Source: Desulfosporosinus shakirovi
Lineage (GTDB): Bacteria > Bacillota > Desulfitobacteriia > Desulfitobacteriales > Desulfitobacteriaceae
Assembly (NCBI RefSeq): GCF_020595055.1
Contig: NZ_JAJDOO010000022.1
Location: 19,941 to 83,940, forward strand
Reading direction: 5' to 3'
Length of the DNA stretch: 64,000 nucleotides
The notes under the pieces are model-generated. The model searched no databases and was not told the DNA's origin. It saw nothing but the letters and a program-made list of their open reading frames with translations. Both the position numbers and the translations under genes were made by a program. Positions 55,412 to 63,983 of this stretch are shown here, one piece after another (position 1 is the stretch's first letter; the number at the start of each line of letters is the position of its first letter).

Positions 55412-55497
55412 TAGCCACTGCTTATGGAAGTGTGGCTACTCAATATAAAGAACTAATAATTTAAAAGCACGTTGATTGTCCACGTCAACGTGCTTTT
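55412..55497 (-). terminator. Tandem terminators after the disulfide reductase operon
   Basis: Two hairpins follow one another: AAAAGCACGTTGA/TCAACGTGCTTTT (55463-55497), then TAGCCACT with AGTGTGGCTA (55412-55438). The second is followed on the minus strand by seven Ts. They separate the operon from the TraB gene. The first part of the gap (55498-55586) shows nothing. Confidence 0.85.
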
Positions 55498-55586
55498 ATT
55501 ATTATTCCTGTCAAGTTTCCTTAAAGACATCGAAAATGACAGGAAAGTCTAGGAAATACCTTCTCAACAGCCGGAGGGACTACTGT

Positions 55587-57266
55587 TTAAAAGAAGGCAC
55601 TTCCAACATTAAGTCCTCCTTGGAGGAACGCCACTTGAGAGAGCCCCTTGCTTTGGAGCATACATGCAGCTTCGTAACCCCTTATTCCTAAGCCACATAC
55701 GGTTACAATTAAAGTATCCTTGGGGATCTCTTCCCAACGATCTCGCAGTTCGCCTAACCCAATCACCATGGTCCCATTCAGGGACAGCGGCTTAGCCGCC
55801 ACTTCGTCCGGCTCACGGATATCAAGTATGCAGAGCTTTTCCCCGGCTGCTAAGCGTTTGGTGACGTTTTCCGCTGTGATTCCTAACGCTATCCCCTGAC
55901 GCATGTTTTCTAAAGTTGTTGCAGCATGTATGAGCACATCAATAGCGGTGGCAAATGGCGGTGCATAGGCTAGGTCTAAATCGCTTAAATCTTCTGCTTT
56001 AGCGCCAAATTTAAGCGCGGTTGCCAGTACATCAAGTCTTTTAGCACATTCCCCTATACCACAGACTTGGGCGCCAAGTAAGCGGCCATTTTCCTGTTCA
56101 GCAATTAATTTAATCGTGATAAGAGCATGCATGGGATAATAGTGAGTAGCATCAAGGCCGCTGCTCACACTGGTTACAACATTGTATCCTCGATTGCGAG
56201 CCTCTTCTTCTCCTAATCCCGTGCGACCGATAGTAAGATCAAAGGCTTGAAGAATAGATGTTCCCTCGACTGGGGCAAAGCGGGCGGGGATTCCAGCAAT
56301 ATGATCTGCGATTACGCGGCCTTGCTTGTTAGCGGTCGAGGCCAGCGGAATATAAACAGGTTCCCCTGTAAGAAGATGACGTTGTTCGGCACAGTCTCCG
56401 CCAGCATATATAGCCGGATCATTGGTCATCTGATGCTCATCGACTTGAATTGCTCCTGTGTTGCCAATGGTGAGCCCGGCTTCTCTGGCGAGTCCGATTT
56501 CCGGACGAACGCCGGCGGCGATAATTACCATCTCTGTTTCAATTGTTCCTTGTTCTGTTATGACTCGGCATACATTGTCTTCAGCATCCCCTTCGAAAGC
56601 CTTCACGTTACAGGAAAGCTGCAAATCAACGCCATGCCCCTTTATTTTTTGCTCAACCAGTTTGGACATGTCAGAATCAAGTAGTTTTGGCAATACCCGA
56701 GAATCTGCCTCACACATTGTAACCTTCAAACGAGGGCTGACGAGTGCATCCGCTGTTTCTATTCCGATTAACCCGGACCCAATTACGGTGACATGCTTCA
56801 CCTGTTTTGTTTTGATCAAATCCTTGACACTCTGGGCATCATGGGGATGATGCATAGTGAATATCCGTCCTAACTTAACTCCGGGAATCGGAGGTATACT
56901 CGGCTTGGCCCCGGTTGCAAGAACTAAATAATCATAAGGCAAGGCCTCCTCGAGATTAGTAAGCAAATTTCGGACCCAAACACTTTTATTACTCCTGTCA
57001 ATTTTTATAGCTTCTGTTTGAGTGTGAACTTTTGCATTCTTTTGTGCCGCAAAAAATTCCGTATCTCTAATTACACCGTAGGAGGTCGTCATTAAATCCT
57101 CTAATCGAGGCACTAAGTTAGCGACATAAAAAGGCAGTCCACATCCACCGTAAGAGATTAGACTTCCTTTTTCTAGGATGGTAATCTCAGCATCCGGACT
57201 AATGCGCCTTAAACGTGCAGCTACTTTAGGACCAATAGCAACCCCGCCTACAATAATTACTTTCAT
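55587..57266 (-). CDS. CoA-disulfide/polysulfide reductase with C-terminal rhodanese domain
   Basis: A 559-residue flavoprotein. The N-terminal GGVAIGPKVAARLRR FAD motif is slightly unusual. The redox cysteine lies in SYGGCGLPFYV (about residue 43), a second dinucleotide motif VIGSGLIGIETA follows, and GGDCAE closes the FAD domain. Residues about 470-559 are a rhodanese domain with active-site Cys in VCGLGIRGYEA. This matches the CoADR-Rhd/Npsr family that reduces CoA-polysulfide or persulfide with NAD(P)H. It lies 38 bp downstream of the DsrK-like gene and is probably co-transcribed with it. Confidence 0.92.
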   Translation of the reverse strand: MKVIIVGGVAIGPKVAARLRRISPDAEITILEKGSLISYGGCGLPFYVANLVPRLEDLMTTSYGVIRDTEFFAAQKNAKVHTQTEAIKIDRSNKSVWVRNLLTNLEEALPYDYLVLATGAKPSIPPIPGVKLGRIFTMHHPHDAQSVKDLIKTKQVKHVTVIGSGLIGIETADALVSPRLKVTMCEADSRVLPKLLDSDMSKLVEQKIKGHGVDLQLSCNVKAFEGDAEDNVCRVITEQGTIETEMVIIAAGVRPEIGLAREAGLTIGNTGAIQVDEHQMTNDPAIYAGGDCAEQRHLLTGEPVYIPLASTANKQGRVIADHIAGIPARFAPVEGTSILQAFDLTIGRTGLGEEEARNRGYNVVTSVSSGLDATHYYPMHALITIKLIAEQENGRLLGAQVCGIGECAKRLDVLATALKFGAKAEDLSDLDLAYAPPFATAIDVLIHAATTLENMRQGIALGITAENVTKRLAAGEKLCILDIREPDEVAAKPLSLNGTMVIGLGELRDRWEEIPKDTLIVTVCGLGIRGYEAACMLQSKGLSQVAFLQGGLNVGSAFF

Positions 57267-57304
57267 GAAAGCTCCCCCTCATTAAATTAAGAAATACACA
57301 ATAA

Positions 57305-58918
57305 TTATTCCAAGAACTCCAAAAATGGTTTTTCCATACTCACAAGTGCATTAACCATCAATTCTACTAAACCGCCATATTGAACATTAAATTTGTCTGT
57401 CCCCTCGTAAAACTCCAGAATGTCGCGAATAGCTCCTTTACAATTAGAACAAGGTGCACATACATATTTAGGCAGGGCAGTATTTTTCATACTATCCTGA
57501 AAGGCTCCGAGAATCTGGTTAAACTTCATACGAGAGCTTACTTTGTTTCTCCATTCAGAGAAGTTCATAGAATTCGTAATAGCAAAACCACCGCCGCCGC
57601 CACAGCAGTAATTGTCAACGCCATGTGGTGTCATTTCTCTGAACTGAGGACATATGGCTTTTAAGACATTTCGTTGCGGTTCCACAATCCCCATTCCTCG
57701 AACATAATTACAAGGATCATGTAGCGTTACAGGAAAGTTATTTTTTCGGGGATCTAACCTTAATTGTTTGAGCCTGACCATATCCCAAAGAAGAGGGAGA
57801 CAGCTCTCAACCGGAACTTTAGCATCTGCAAACACCATGCGATCCGCTATTAGCGCTGAAGCCTTATGGGCATGTCCGCACTCTGCGATGACTATTCGGT
57901 TGACTCCTAGTTCTTTGGCAACTTTCATCTGTAATGTGGCCAGAGCTTTTGCTTGGAAATCATCATACCAGATTCCATAGTTTACATTGTCATATCCTGC
58001 GATTTCACTGCTGAGTGTCCAATTCAAACCGGCTTCTTCAAAGAGAATAGCAAATGCGATAGGGTTTTCCGGCCATGCCATATATTCACCCGCATTATGT
58101 ATCAGCAGAATATCAGCACCCTTTTTGTCCATAGGAAATTTGATTTTTAAGCCATACTTCTCTTCGATATCCTCTTCTAAAAACTCTATCGTATCTAAGA
58201 ACGCCGGTTTGCTAACTCCCGTAGACGAACCTGTTTTTATTTGAAGCATCGTACCTTTGGTATGCAAGGGAAGAGGAGCAATGCCCATTTCTTGGCTGAA
58301 TATTTTTCGGATTTCTTTCGTGAGAATGGCATTATCTAAGCCCAATGGACAAGTCTGAGCACAACGACGGCAAAGATTACAGCGATAGGCTAATTCTCCA
58401 AGCCGAGCAATTGTTTCCCAATTCACATCGATATCAGCTCCGACAAAACTGCCCAGAAGCTTTCCGCTTTTGGTAAAGTACTTCTTTACAATCTTGCGAA
58501 GAACTTCGGAGCGGAAAATTGGGCGATACAGCTCATTGTTTCCCGAGGCTTCGTAGATATGGCAGGCCGCTGAACACGTATCACATTTTGCGCAGTATTC
58601 AAAGGATAATAGGAGGGGCTGGAGCACTCCATTGTTGGCATCTGAAAAGCTTTTTTCTAAACCGTTGAGGAATTTCCGTACAAATTCATCCTCTTCAGCT
58701 TTGGTTTTTGGGCGAATCAACGTATCAATTCCGACGTAGCCATCCAAAGATGTACAGAACTTTTCTTTCCATGCAGGCTTGGGATCGGTTAAGGGCGGTT
58801 CCATTCCAGGTTTATCATAGGGCGGAAATAAAGGCATTAGCTGTTCTGGTTCAAGTTTGATCAGTTGCTCATCTGACCGTCCCATATCTTTTGGGCGTAA
58901 ATCTTTTTGATTAATCAT
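57305..58918 (-). CDS. DsrK/HdrD-like Fe-S protein
   Basis: A 537-residue cytoplasmic protein. Two 4Fe-4S motifs (CAKCDTCSAACH at about 112-123 and CNLCRRCAQTCP near 180) are followed by an HdrD-type C-terminal half. The first CCG domain is degenerate, and the second is complete (HDPCNY, CCGGGGG, CAPCSNC) for a non-cubane disulfide-reducing cluster. DsrK and HdrD use such sites on heterodisulfides. There is no DsrM or HdrE beside it; instead it pairs with the flavin-rhodanese protein, suggesting soluble electron transfer to sulfur compounds. The start is ATG behind AGAGGAG. Confidence 0.9.
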   Translation of the reverse strand: MINQKDLRPKDMGRSDEQLIKLEPEQLMPLFPPYDKPGMEPPLTDPKPAWKEKFCTSLDGYVGIDTLIRPKTKAEEDEFVRKFLNGLEKSFSDANNGVLQPLLLSFEYCAKCDTCSAACHIYEASGNNELYRPIFRSEVLRKIVKKYFTKSGKLLGSFVGADIDVNWETIARLGELAYRCNLCRRCAQTCPLGLDNAILTKEIRKIFSQEMGIAPLPLHTKGTMLQIKTGSSTGVSKPAFLDTIEFLEEDIEEKYGLKIKFPMDKKGADILLIHNAGEYMAWPENPIAFAILFEEAGLNWTLSSEIAGYDNVNYGIWYDDFQAKALATLQMKVAKELGVNRIVIAECGHAHKASALIADRMVFADAKVPVESCLPLLWDMVRLKQLRLDPRKNNFPVTLHDPCNYVRGMGIVEPQRNVLKAICPQFREMTPHGVDNYCCGGGGGFAITNSMNFSEWRNKVSSRMKFNQILGAFQDSMKNTALPKYVCAPCSNCKGAIRDILEFYEGTDKFNVQYGGLVELMVNALVSMEKPFLEFLE

Positions 58919-59055
58919 ATTTAACTCTCCTCTTTCGACAAGTTAACTTTCCAAAATATGTAGTTATTCCCAAGGATGTGTCTTATCGCCTAATGATGAA
59001 GTGAGTAAAAAGATAATCTTAATATGATATAATTCAGGTTAATATAGTTGTATAG

Positions 59056-59113
59056 TTATTGACATATGCCCCATTCGATTTTATTATACTCTGTATTGAA
59101 CATATGTCAATAA
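59056..59113 (-). promoter_or_regulatory. Operator-bracketed promoter of the DsrK-like operon
   Basis: On the minus strand TTGACA (59105-59110), a 16-bp spacer and TATAAT (59083-59088) form a near-consensus promoter. It is bracketed by inverted copies of TTATTGACATATG at 59056-59068 and 59101-59113; the second includes the -35. The whole block is repeated in opposite orientation at 59276-59334. Confidence 0.82.
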
Positions 59114-59175
59114 ACGTTTTTTATTATCCTAAGCATAGGATTTCTTAATATCTTGAATGGTTTGCATTTTAATCC

Positions 59176-59258
59176 TAAGGGAGGTCAGGTAAGTGAACTC
59201 GTTCAGCGGAAATTACGTTGAGAAATGACAATTCTTTGAGTTAGGGGAGGTCAGGTAA
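59176..59258 (+). repeat. Direct repeat GGGAGGTCAGGTAA
   Basis: GGGAGGTCAGGTAA appears at about 59179-59192 and again at about 59245-59258, in the space between the two divergent promoters. Its meaning is unclear: it could be a pair of ribosome-site-like or regulator-binding boxes. Confidence 0.5.
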
Positions 59259-59275
59259 AAACAGAACGTTATTAG

Positions 59276-59334
59276 TTATTGACATATGTTCAAAACAGAG
59301 TATAATTCAATTCATAAAGGGCATATGTCAATAA
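59276..59334 (+). promoter_or_regulatory. Operator-bracketed promoter of the NifX/MinD cluster
   Basis: TTGACA (59279-59284), a 16-bp spacer and TATAAT (59301-59306), bracketed by TTATTGACATATG (59276-59288) and its inverse (59322-59334). It mirrors the promoter block at 59056-59113, so one regulator should control both directions. Confidence 0.85.
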
Positions 59335-59351
59335 CTGAAGGAGGCGGTAGT

Positions 59352-59558
59352 GTGCCTAGAAGAGATGGAACGGGTCCGATGGGCGGATCTATGAAGGGTG
59401 CTGGCTTAGGCCAAGGGTCAGGTTACAGAAGGGGCCCGGGAAGAAATTTTACCAAAGATTTAATAGTGTCAAAAACGCAAAAGGAATTGTTGCAAGAGCA
59501 AAAAGAGCAACTTGAAAAAAAGCTTGCTGATATTAGCAAGCAATTAGAGATTTTATAA
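59352..59558 (+). CDS. DUF5320-type small protein
   Basis: 68 residues from GTG 59352, behind GAAGGAGGCGG. The Gly/Arg-rich start MPRRDGTGPMGGSMKGAG is typical of small proteins found beside NifX/Mrp clusters in anaerobes, and the C-terminal half is a coiled coil (LLQEQKEQLEKKLADISKQ). An upstream ATG at 59286 lies inside the promoter and is rejected. The function is unknown. Confidence 0.75.
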   Translation: MPRRDGTGPMGGSMKGAGLGQGSGYRRGPGRNFTKDLIVSKTQKELLQEQKEQLEKKLADISKQLEIL

Positions 59559-59624
59559 CTGGTAGTTGAAAGCACGCCTGCAGGCTTGTAAGTTTCTTAA
59601 TGAAATAATTGAGGTGTACGAATT

Positions 59625-60005
59625 ATGCCAAGACCCAGAAAATGGAGAAAAGTTTGTTGCTTGCCGGAAAGCAACAGCTTTGGGCCACTTAATACATTAA
59701 TTAATCAAGAACATTTTGTAATTATGACAGTTGATGAGTATGAGACGATACGACTCATTGACTTGGAAGGTTTTACCCAGGAAGAGTCAGCCGACCAAAT
59801 GAATATAGCACGTACAACCGTTCAGCGCATTTATAATGATGCGAGGAGAAAACTGGCAGATTCCTTGGTCAACGGAAAAATGTTAAGAATTGAGGGCGGT
59901 GATTATAAGCTGTGTGACGGACTTGAAAAAACATGCGGTTGTGGTGGCTGCCTCAGACATAAATGCGATAGAAGTTTTAGGCTTGAGGATAATGGAGGTG
60001 AGTGA
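59625..60005 (+). CDS. DUF134-family HTH protein
   Basis: A 126-residue protein. The [15 protein letters not shown] start is diagnostic of DUF134. The middle (about 40-85: [19 protein letters not shown], then [17 protein letters not shown]) is a sigma-70 region-4-like HTH. The tail [11 protein letters not shown] is cysteine-rich and may hold a metal or a cluster. As the only DNA-binding protein of this cluster it is the natural candidate for binding the four operator copies upstream. That is inferred. Confidence 0.85.
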   Translation: MPRPRKWRKVCCLPESNSFGPLNTLINQEHFVIMTVDEYETIRLIDLEGFTQEESADQMNIARTTVQRIYNDARRKLADSLVNGKMLRIEGGDYKLCDGLEKTCGCGGCLRHKCDRSFRLEDNGGE

Positions 60006-60385
60006 TCATATATTCGGAGAAAGTAATAGAACACTTTATGTGTCCACAAAATGCTTATAGTATGCCTGACGCTAATGCTCAGGGAGTATGTGGGGATTCT
60101 TCATGCGGAGATGAACTCATCATTTTTCTAAAAGTACAAGATAATTGTATTCAAGAGATTAGTTATCTGGTGTTTGGTTGTTGTGCATCAATTGCAACAT
60201 CTAGTATGACGTCAGTATTGGCTAAAGGAAAAAGTCTGGAGGATGCTTTGGCTATTACCGAAGAAGATATTATCCAGGCACTGGATGGTCTCCCTGAGGC
60301 TAAGGTGCACTGTTCAAATCTAGGAGTTAGTGCTTTGCGTGATGCCATAAACAATTACCGCGAAATCACCAAAGACAAGTGTTAA
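60002..60385 (+). CDS. NifU/IscU-like Fe-S scaffold protein
   Basis: A 127-residue protein with three conserved scaffold cysteines in [21 protein letters not shown] and KVHCSNLG. It is expected to assemble and hand over Fe-S clusters, probably to the ferredoxin-bearing ATPases downstream. The GTG start overlaps the DUF134 stop (GTGA), giving tight coupling. Confidence 0.88.
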   Translation: MIIYSEKVIEHFMCPQNAYSMPDANAQGVCGDSSCGDELIIFLKVQDNCIQEISYLVFGCCASIATSSMTSVLAKGKSLEDALAITEEDIIQALDGLPEAKVHCSNLGVSALRDAINNYREITKDKC

Positions 60386-60397
60386 GGAGGATTCTCA

Positions 60398-60763
60398 ATG
60401 AAAATTGCAATTCCAGTCGATGACAAATCCATGGAAACAAGTGTCTGCCAATCCTTTGGTCGCACCCCTTATTATCTGATTTATGATACCGAATCAAAGG
60501 AGAGTGTTTTTTTAGATAACAGTGCAGTAGCCAGTCAAGGCGGCGCTGGGATCAAGGCCGCCCAGACGATTGTAGACAGCAAGGTGAGCGCTTTACTTAC
60601 TCCTCGATGTGGGGAGAATGCCGCAGATGTTCTCAAGGCAGCCAATATCAAATTATACAAGACTGTAAATGCTTCTATTCAAGACAATATTGATGCATTA
60701 AATGACGGGAAGCTATCCTTGTTAGAAGATATTCATCCCGGGTTTCATGGTCATGGAGGCTAA
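60398..60763 (+). CDS. NifX/NifB-like cofactor-binding protein
   Basis: A 121-residue member of the dinitrogenase iron-molybdenum cofactor family (MKIAIPVDD start, SFGRTPYYLIYD, GGAGIKAAQTIVD). Relatives bind FeMo-co precursors, or in the orange protein ORP a Mo-Cu sulfide cluster. The C-terminus ends HPGFHGHGG, a His/Gly tail that may bind metal. The next gene starts five bases after its stop. Confidence 0.88.
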   Translation: MKIAIPVDDKSMETSVCQSFGRTPYYLIYDTESKESVFLDNSAVASQGGAGIKAAQTIVDSKVSALLTPRCGENAADVLKAANIKLYKTVNASIQDNIDALNDGKLSLLEDIHPGFHGHGG

Positions 60764-60767
60764 TAGC

Positions 60768-61625
60768 ATGAAGATAGCTGTGCTAAGCGGCAAGGGAGGC
60801 ACAGGAAAAACACTTGTATCTGTAAATCTAGCTTCGGCAGCTAATGAAGCTATCTATATAGACTGCGATGTTGAAGAGCCGAACGGACGTCTTTTTTTTA
60901 AGCCTAAGAACATTGCATCAGAAAGCGTCTCAATTAAAATTCCTTTCGCAGATCAAAAGCTTTGTGTTGGCTGCCGGAAATGCATTGATTTTTGTAAGTT
61001 CAATGCTATAGCCTTTATCATCAACAAGGTGATCGTGTTTGATGACGTTTGTCATTCTTGTGGAGGGTGCGTACTTTTTTGTCAGGAGAAGGCCTTGTCG
61101 GAGAAAGACAAAAATATTGGAGAAGTTCAGAGTGGTGTTTCAGAAAATGTCAGTGTCATTACTGGGATATTAAATACCGGCGAAGCATCCGGCGTTCCCC
61201 TTATTAAGAAGCTCTTAAACAACAATTTATCAGGAAAAGCATTGACCTTTATAGATTGTCCACCTGGGAGTGCCTGTATTGTCATGGAAAGCATCAAGGA
61301 TGCAGACTATTGTATTATGGTTGCCGAGCCCACCATGTTTGGAGTACATAACCTCAATATGGTTTATGAACTGGTAAAGTTGTTCAAGAAGCCGCATGCC
61401 GCAGTACTTAACAAATGTCTGGAGGGAGAAAATCCTGCTGAAGACTTTTGCCGAGAAATGAATATTAAGATTTTAGGCAAGATACCCTTTGACAGTGAGC
61501 TTGGAACACTGAATTCCAATGCTCTCATCTCAGTTAGAGAGAACCAAAAGTATCGTGATATGTTCTCTTCTATGCTTCAGATTGTGGCTAAGGAGGTGCA
61601 ACATGAAACAGTTGCTTATTCTTAG
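60768..61625 (+). CDS. MinD/Mrp-type ATPase with inserted ferredoxin domain (copy 1)
   Basis: About 285 residues from ATG 60768, behind GGAGG. The deviant Walker A SGKGGTGKT lies at about 7-15. A two-cluster ferredoxin insert follows (CVGCRKCIDFCKF, then CHSCGGCVLFCQE, about 66-105), then the FIDCPPG motif. Such ATPases occur in pairs with NifX-like proteins, including the ORP system of Desulfovibrio, and are thought to load or use metal clusters. The 3' end overlaps copy 2. Confidence 0.9.
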   Translation: MKIAVLSGKGGTGKTLVSVNLASAANEAIYIDCDVEEPNGRLFFKPKNIASESVSIKIPFADQKLCVGCRKCIDFCKFNAIAFIINKVIVFDDVCHSCGGCVLFCQEKALSEKDKNIGEVQSGVSENVSVITGILNTGEASGVPLIKKLLNNNLSGKALTFIDCPPGSACIVMESIKDADYCIMVAEPTMFGVHNLNMVYELVKLFKKPHAAVLNKCLEGENPAEDFCREMNIKILGKIPFDSELGTLNSNALISVRENQKYRDMFSSMLQIVAKEVQHETVAYS

Positions 61626-62478
61626 CGGTAAGGGCGGTACGGGAAAAACAACAATCGCCAGTGCTTTTATTCAGTTATCAAATGCTAAAGTGTATGCAGA
61701 TTGTGATGTGGATGCACCTAATTTGCATTTAATAATGAATCAGGCATCCGTTGCCAAACGCTCAGGCTATTATGGAATGCCCAAGGCACATATTGATCTA
61801 AATGAGTGTGTGCAATGTGATTTGTGCAGGCAAAACTGCCGGTTCAATGCTATTCAGGCGGAGATTGATTATAAAGTTGATTACTATGCCTGTGAAGGTT
61901 GCGGAGTTTGTCAAGCCCTTTGCCCGGCAGGAGCTGTATCGCTCAAACCTGCCCTGGCAGGAGAATTAATGCTCTACACCAATGATTCGGTGTTTTCAAC
62001 CGCAGAGCTTAAAATGGGGAGCGGTAACTCAGGGATGCTGGTCACCGAGGTGAAAAAGCAGATGAAGTCAGTGGCTGCAGATGGTGGGCTTGCAATCATT
62101 GATGGATCTCCGGGTATAGGATGCCCGGTCATTGCCTCGCTTAGCGGTGCTGATATGGTGCTAATTGTTGCAGAACCTTCTATCTCAGGCATTAGTGATA
62201 TGGAGCGCATCATTAAAACAGCGGAAAAATTCCATACCAGAATCGCCATTTGTATTAATAAATATGACACCAATATTGAAAACACAAAAAGGATAGAGCG
62301 GTTTTGTCAAAAACTCTATCTGCCTTGTGCAGGAAGAATACCCTATGACCCGGATGCGGTTAAAGCAATCAACCAAGGTCGGAGCATTGTTGAGATGGAT
62401 TGCGAAGCAGGACGTGCTGCCAAAGTTGTTTTTGATAAGACAATTAAACTGTTATTCAATGAAAGTTTAGTGTTGTAA
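61603..62478 (+). CDS. MinD/Mrp-type ATPase with inserted ferredoxin domain (copy 2)
   Basis: 291 residues from ATG 61603, behind AAGGAGGTG; an upstream in-frame start lies inside copy 1 and is rejected. Walker A is SGKGGTGKTT. The ferredoxin insert has CVQCDLCRQNCRF and CEGCGVCQALCP, and IDGSPGIGCP follows. It overlaps copy 1 by 23 bp, suggesting a heterodimer. Confidence 0.9.
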   Translation: MKQLLILSGKGGTGKTTIASAFIQLSNAKVYADCDVDAPNLHLIMNQASVAKRSGYYGMPKAHIDLNECVQCDLCRQNCRFNAIQAEIDYKVDYYACEGCGVCQALCPAGAVSLKPALAGELMLYTNDSVFSTAELKMGSGNSGMLVTEVKKQMKSVAADGGLAIIDGSPGIGCPVIASLSGADMVLIVAEPSISGISDMERIIKTAEKFHTRIAICINKYDTNIENTKRIERFCQKLYLPCAGRIPYDPDAVKAINQGRSIVEMDCEAGRAAKVVFDKTIKLLFNESLVL

Positions 62479-62595
62479 GTTTAAATATGAACAAACCGAT
62501 CAGCTTAGCAACTTGATAATAGCGTGTGTGAATCTTTTGATGGGACTGGATTGATAATATTTTGTAAATATTAAGAAAAAATGGAGGGAAATAGC

Positions 62596-62952
62596 ATGAA
62601 AATCGCAGTAGCAAGTAATAATGGAATGGTTACAGAGCATTTTGGTCATTGCGAGAGTTTCAGTATCTTTGAAACAGAAAACAATCAGATTGTTAAGAGT
62701 GAGTCCATCCCAAACCCTGGGCATAAGCCGGGCTTTTTACCGAACTTCTTAAACGAAATAGGAATTAATGTTATTATTTCAGGCGGTATGGGTGGTGGCG
62801 CGATCCAAATATTTAACGAGAAGGGTATCCAAGTAATTACGGGCGCAAAAGGGCTGGCAAAGGTTGCGGCAGATCTCTATTCACAAGGTAAACTAAAAAC
62901 TACTGGCTCAGTTTGCCATGAACATCAGCACCATGATGAATGCGGACATTAA
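62596..62952 (+). CDS. NifX/ORP-like cofactor-binding protein
   Basis: 118 residues from ATG 62596, with GGAGG just upstream. MKIAVASNNGMVTEHFGHCESFSIFE is a typical NifX-family start, followed by GGMGGGAIQIF. The tail CHEHQHHDECGH is rich in His and Cys and probably binds metal. It lies about 117 bp after the second ATPase. Its size and partners recall the Desulfovibrio orange protein, though no Mo-Cu binding can be proven from the sequence. Confidence 0.88.
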   Translation: MKIAVASNNGMVTEHFGHCESFSIFETENNQIVKSESIPNPGHKPGFLPNFLNEIGINVIISGGMGGGAIQIFNEKGIQVITGAKGLAKVAADLYSQGKLKTTGSVCHEHQHHDECGH

Positions 62953-63066
62953 AGGAGCTATAGCGATGACGAAGATAATCGACTAAATGGAGGTTTTGAT
63001 AGCAGACATTAATTAAGCAAGATTCAACAAATGTTGTAAATGGGACAATGGTAGAGTAATTCAATG
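62953..63066. other. Short intergenic segment
   Basis: Only a seven-codon frame (ATG ACG AAG ATA ATC GAC TAA at about 62966) is present. No gene or promoter is convincing. Confidence 0.4.
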
Positions 63067-63104
63067 TCTCCTAGCTAATTATTTTAGCAAGGAGGCAATT
63101 TTTG
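63067..63104 (+). terminator. Terminator after the NifX/MinD cluster
   Basis: TCTCCTAGCTAA and TTAGCAAGGAGG form a stem followed by TTTTTG, separating the cluster from the protease gene. Confidence 0.82.
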
Positions 63105-63221
63105 TGAGAGATCGATTTTAAAATAAACTTATTTAGATTAAGATATATCCTCCCAGTACTCACAACAAAAGCCCTGCAGGAATAATATGGGATGTGAGGA
63201 TGGAACTGGGAGGCGACCGGT

Positions 63222-63983
63222 TTGGAAGCAGAGGAACGCGTTTGTTATATCGAACGTTTAGAAGAATTAAGAGATTCGAAAGTCTTAGTCTATTTTTCTT
63301 ATACACCGTTAGATGATTCGATATTGGTCCCCCTATATAAACAGTTGAAAGAAATAGGGCATACTAAAAAGATTGATTTAGTACTACACAGTTATGGGGG
63401 GGCGGTGGATACACCTTATAAAGTTGTGATGCTGATTCGAGAGTTTTGTGAAGAATTCGCAGTAATTGTTCCTTTTGTTGCCAAATCAGCTGCTTCGATG
63501 CTTGCCCTAGGGGCGGATGAGGTTGTAATGGGACCGATCTCCGAATTAGGCCCCATTGATCCACTGGTTAAGCATCCAATTTATAAAGATGTCTTAGTAC
63601 CCGTTCAAGCAGTTTGGCATTGCTTAGATTTTTTTCAAAGGTTAATTGTCAACAGTTCTACCCCTGAAGTTGCAACTGATATTGCTGTTCCAATGCTTGC
63701 TAAGCTTGATCCTTGGCTTATCGGGGACTACGAAAAGACAATCAAGGCATCAAGGCAATATGCAGAAACATTATTATCGCGCTATATGCTTAAAAATTCT
63801 CCGGAGAAGGTTTCTAACGTGACCCATGCTCTAACAGAAGGATACTTTTCCCACGGATATCCAATCGGACGTCGAGAAGCAAAAGAATTAGGGATTAAAG
63901 TAACTGAAGCACATGGAGAACTATGGGATGTTATTTGGAATCTGTATCTTGGTTATGAAAAAATTTTTAAAGAAAACGAATAA
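63222..63983 (+). CDS. ClpP-fold serine protease (SDH_sah family)
   Basis: A 253-residue protein of the S49/ClpP superfamily. HSYGGAVDTPYKV forms the oxyanion region, and VAKSAASMLALGADEVVMGPISELGPIDP holds the likely nucleophile serine and the conserved GP turn. There is no signal peptide or membrane helix, so it is cytoplasmic or loosely membrane-associated. It starts with TTG behind TGGGAGGC. Its substrate is unknown and it has no operon partner inside the window. Confidence 0.87.
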   Translation: MEAEERVCYIERLEELRDSKVLVYFSYTPLDDSILVPLYKQLKEIGHTKKIDLVLHSYGGAVDTPYKVVMLIREFCEEFAVIVPFVAKSAASMLALGADEVVMGPISELGPIDPLVKHPIYKDVLVPVQAVWHCLDFFQRLIVNSSTPEVATDIAVPMLAKLDPWLIGDYEKTIKASRQYAETLLSRYMLKNSPEKVSNVTHALTEGYFSHGYPIGRREAKELGIKVTEAHGELWDVIWNLYLGYEKIFKENE

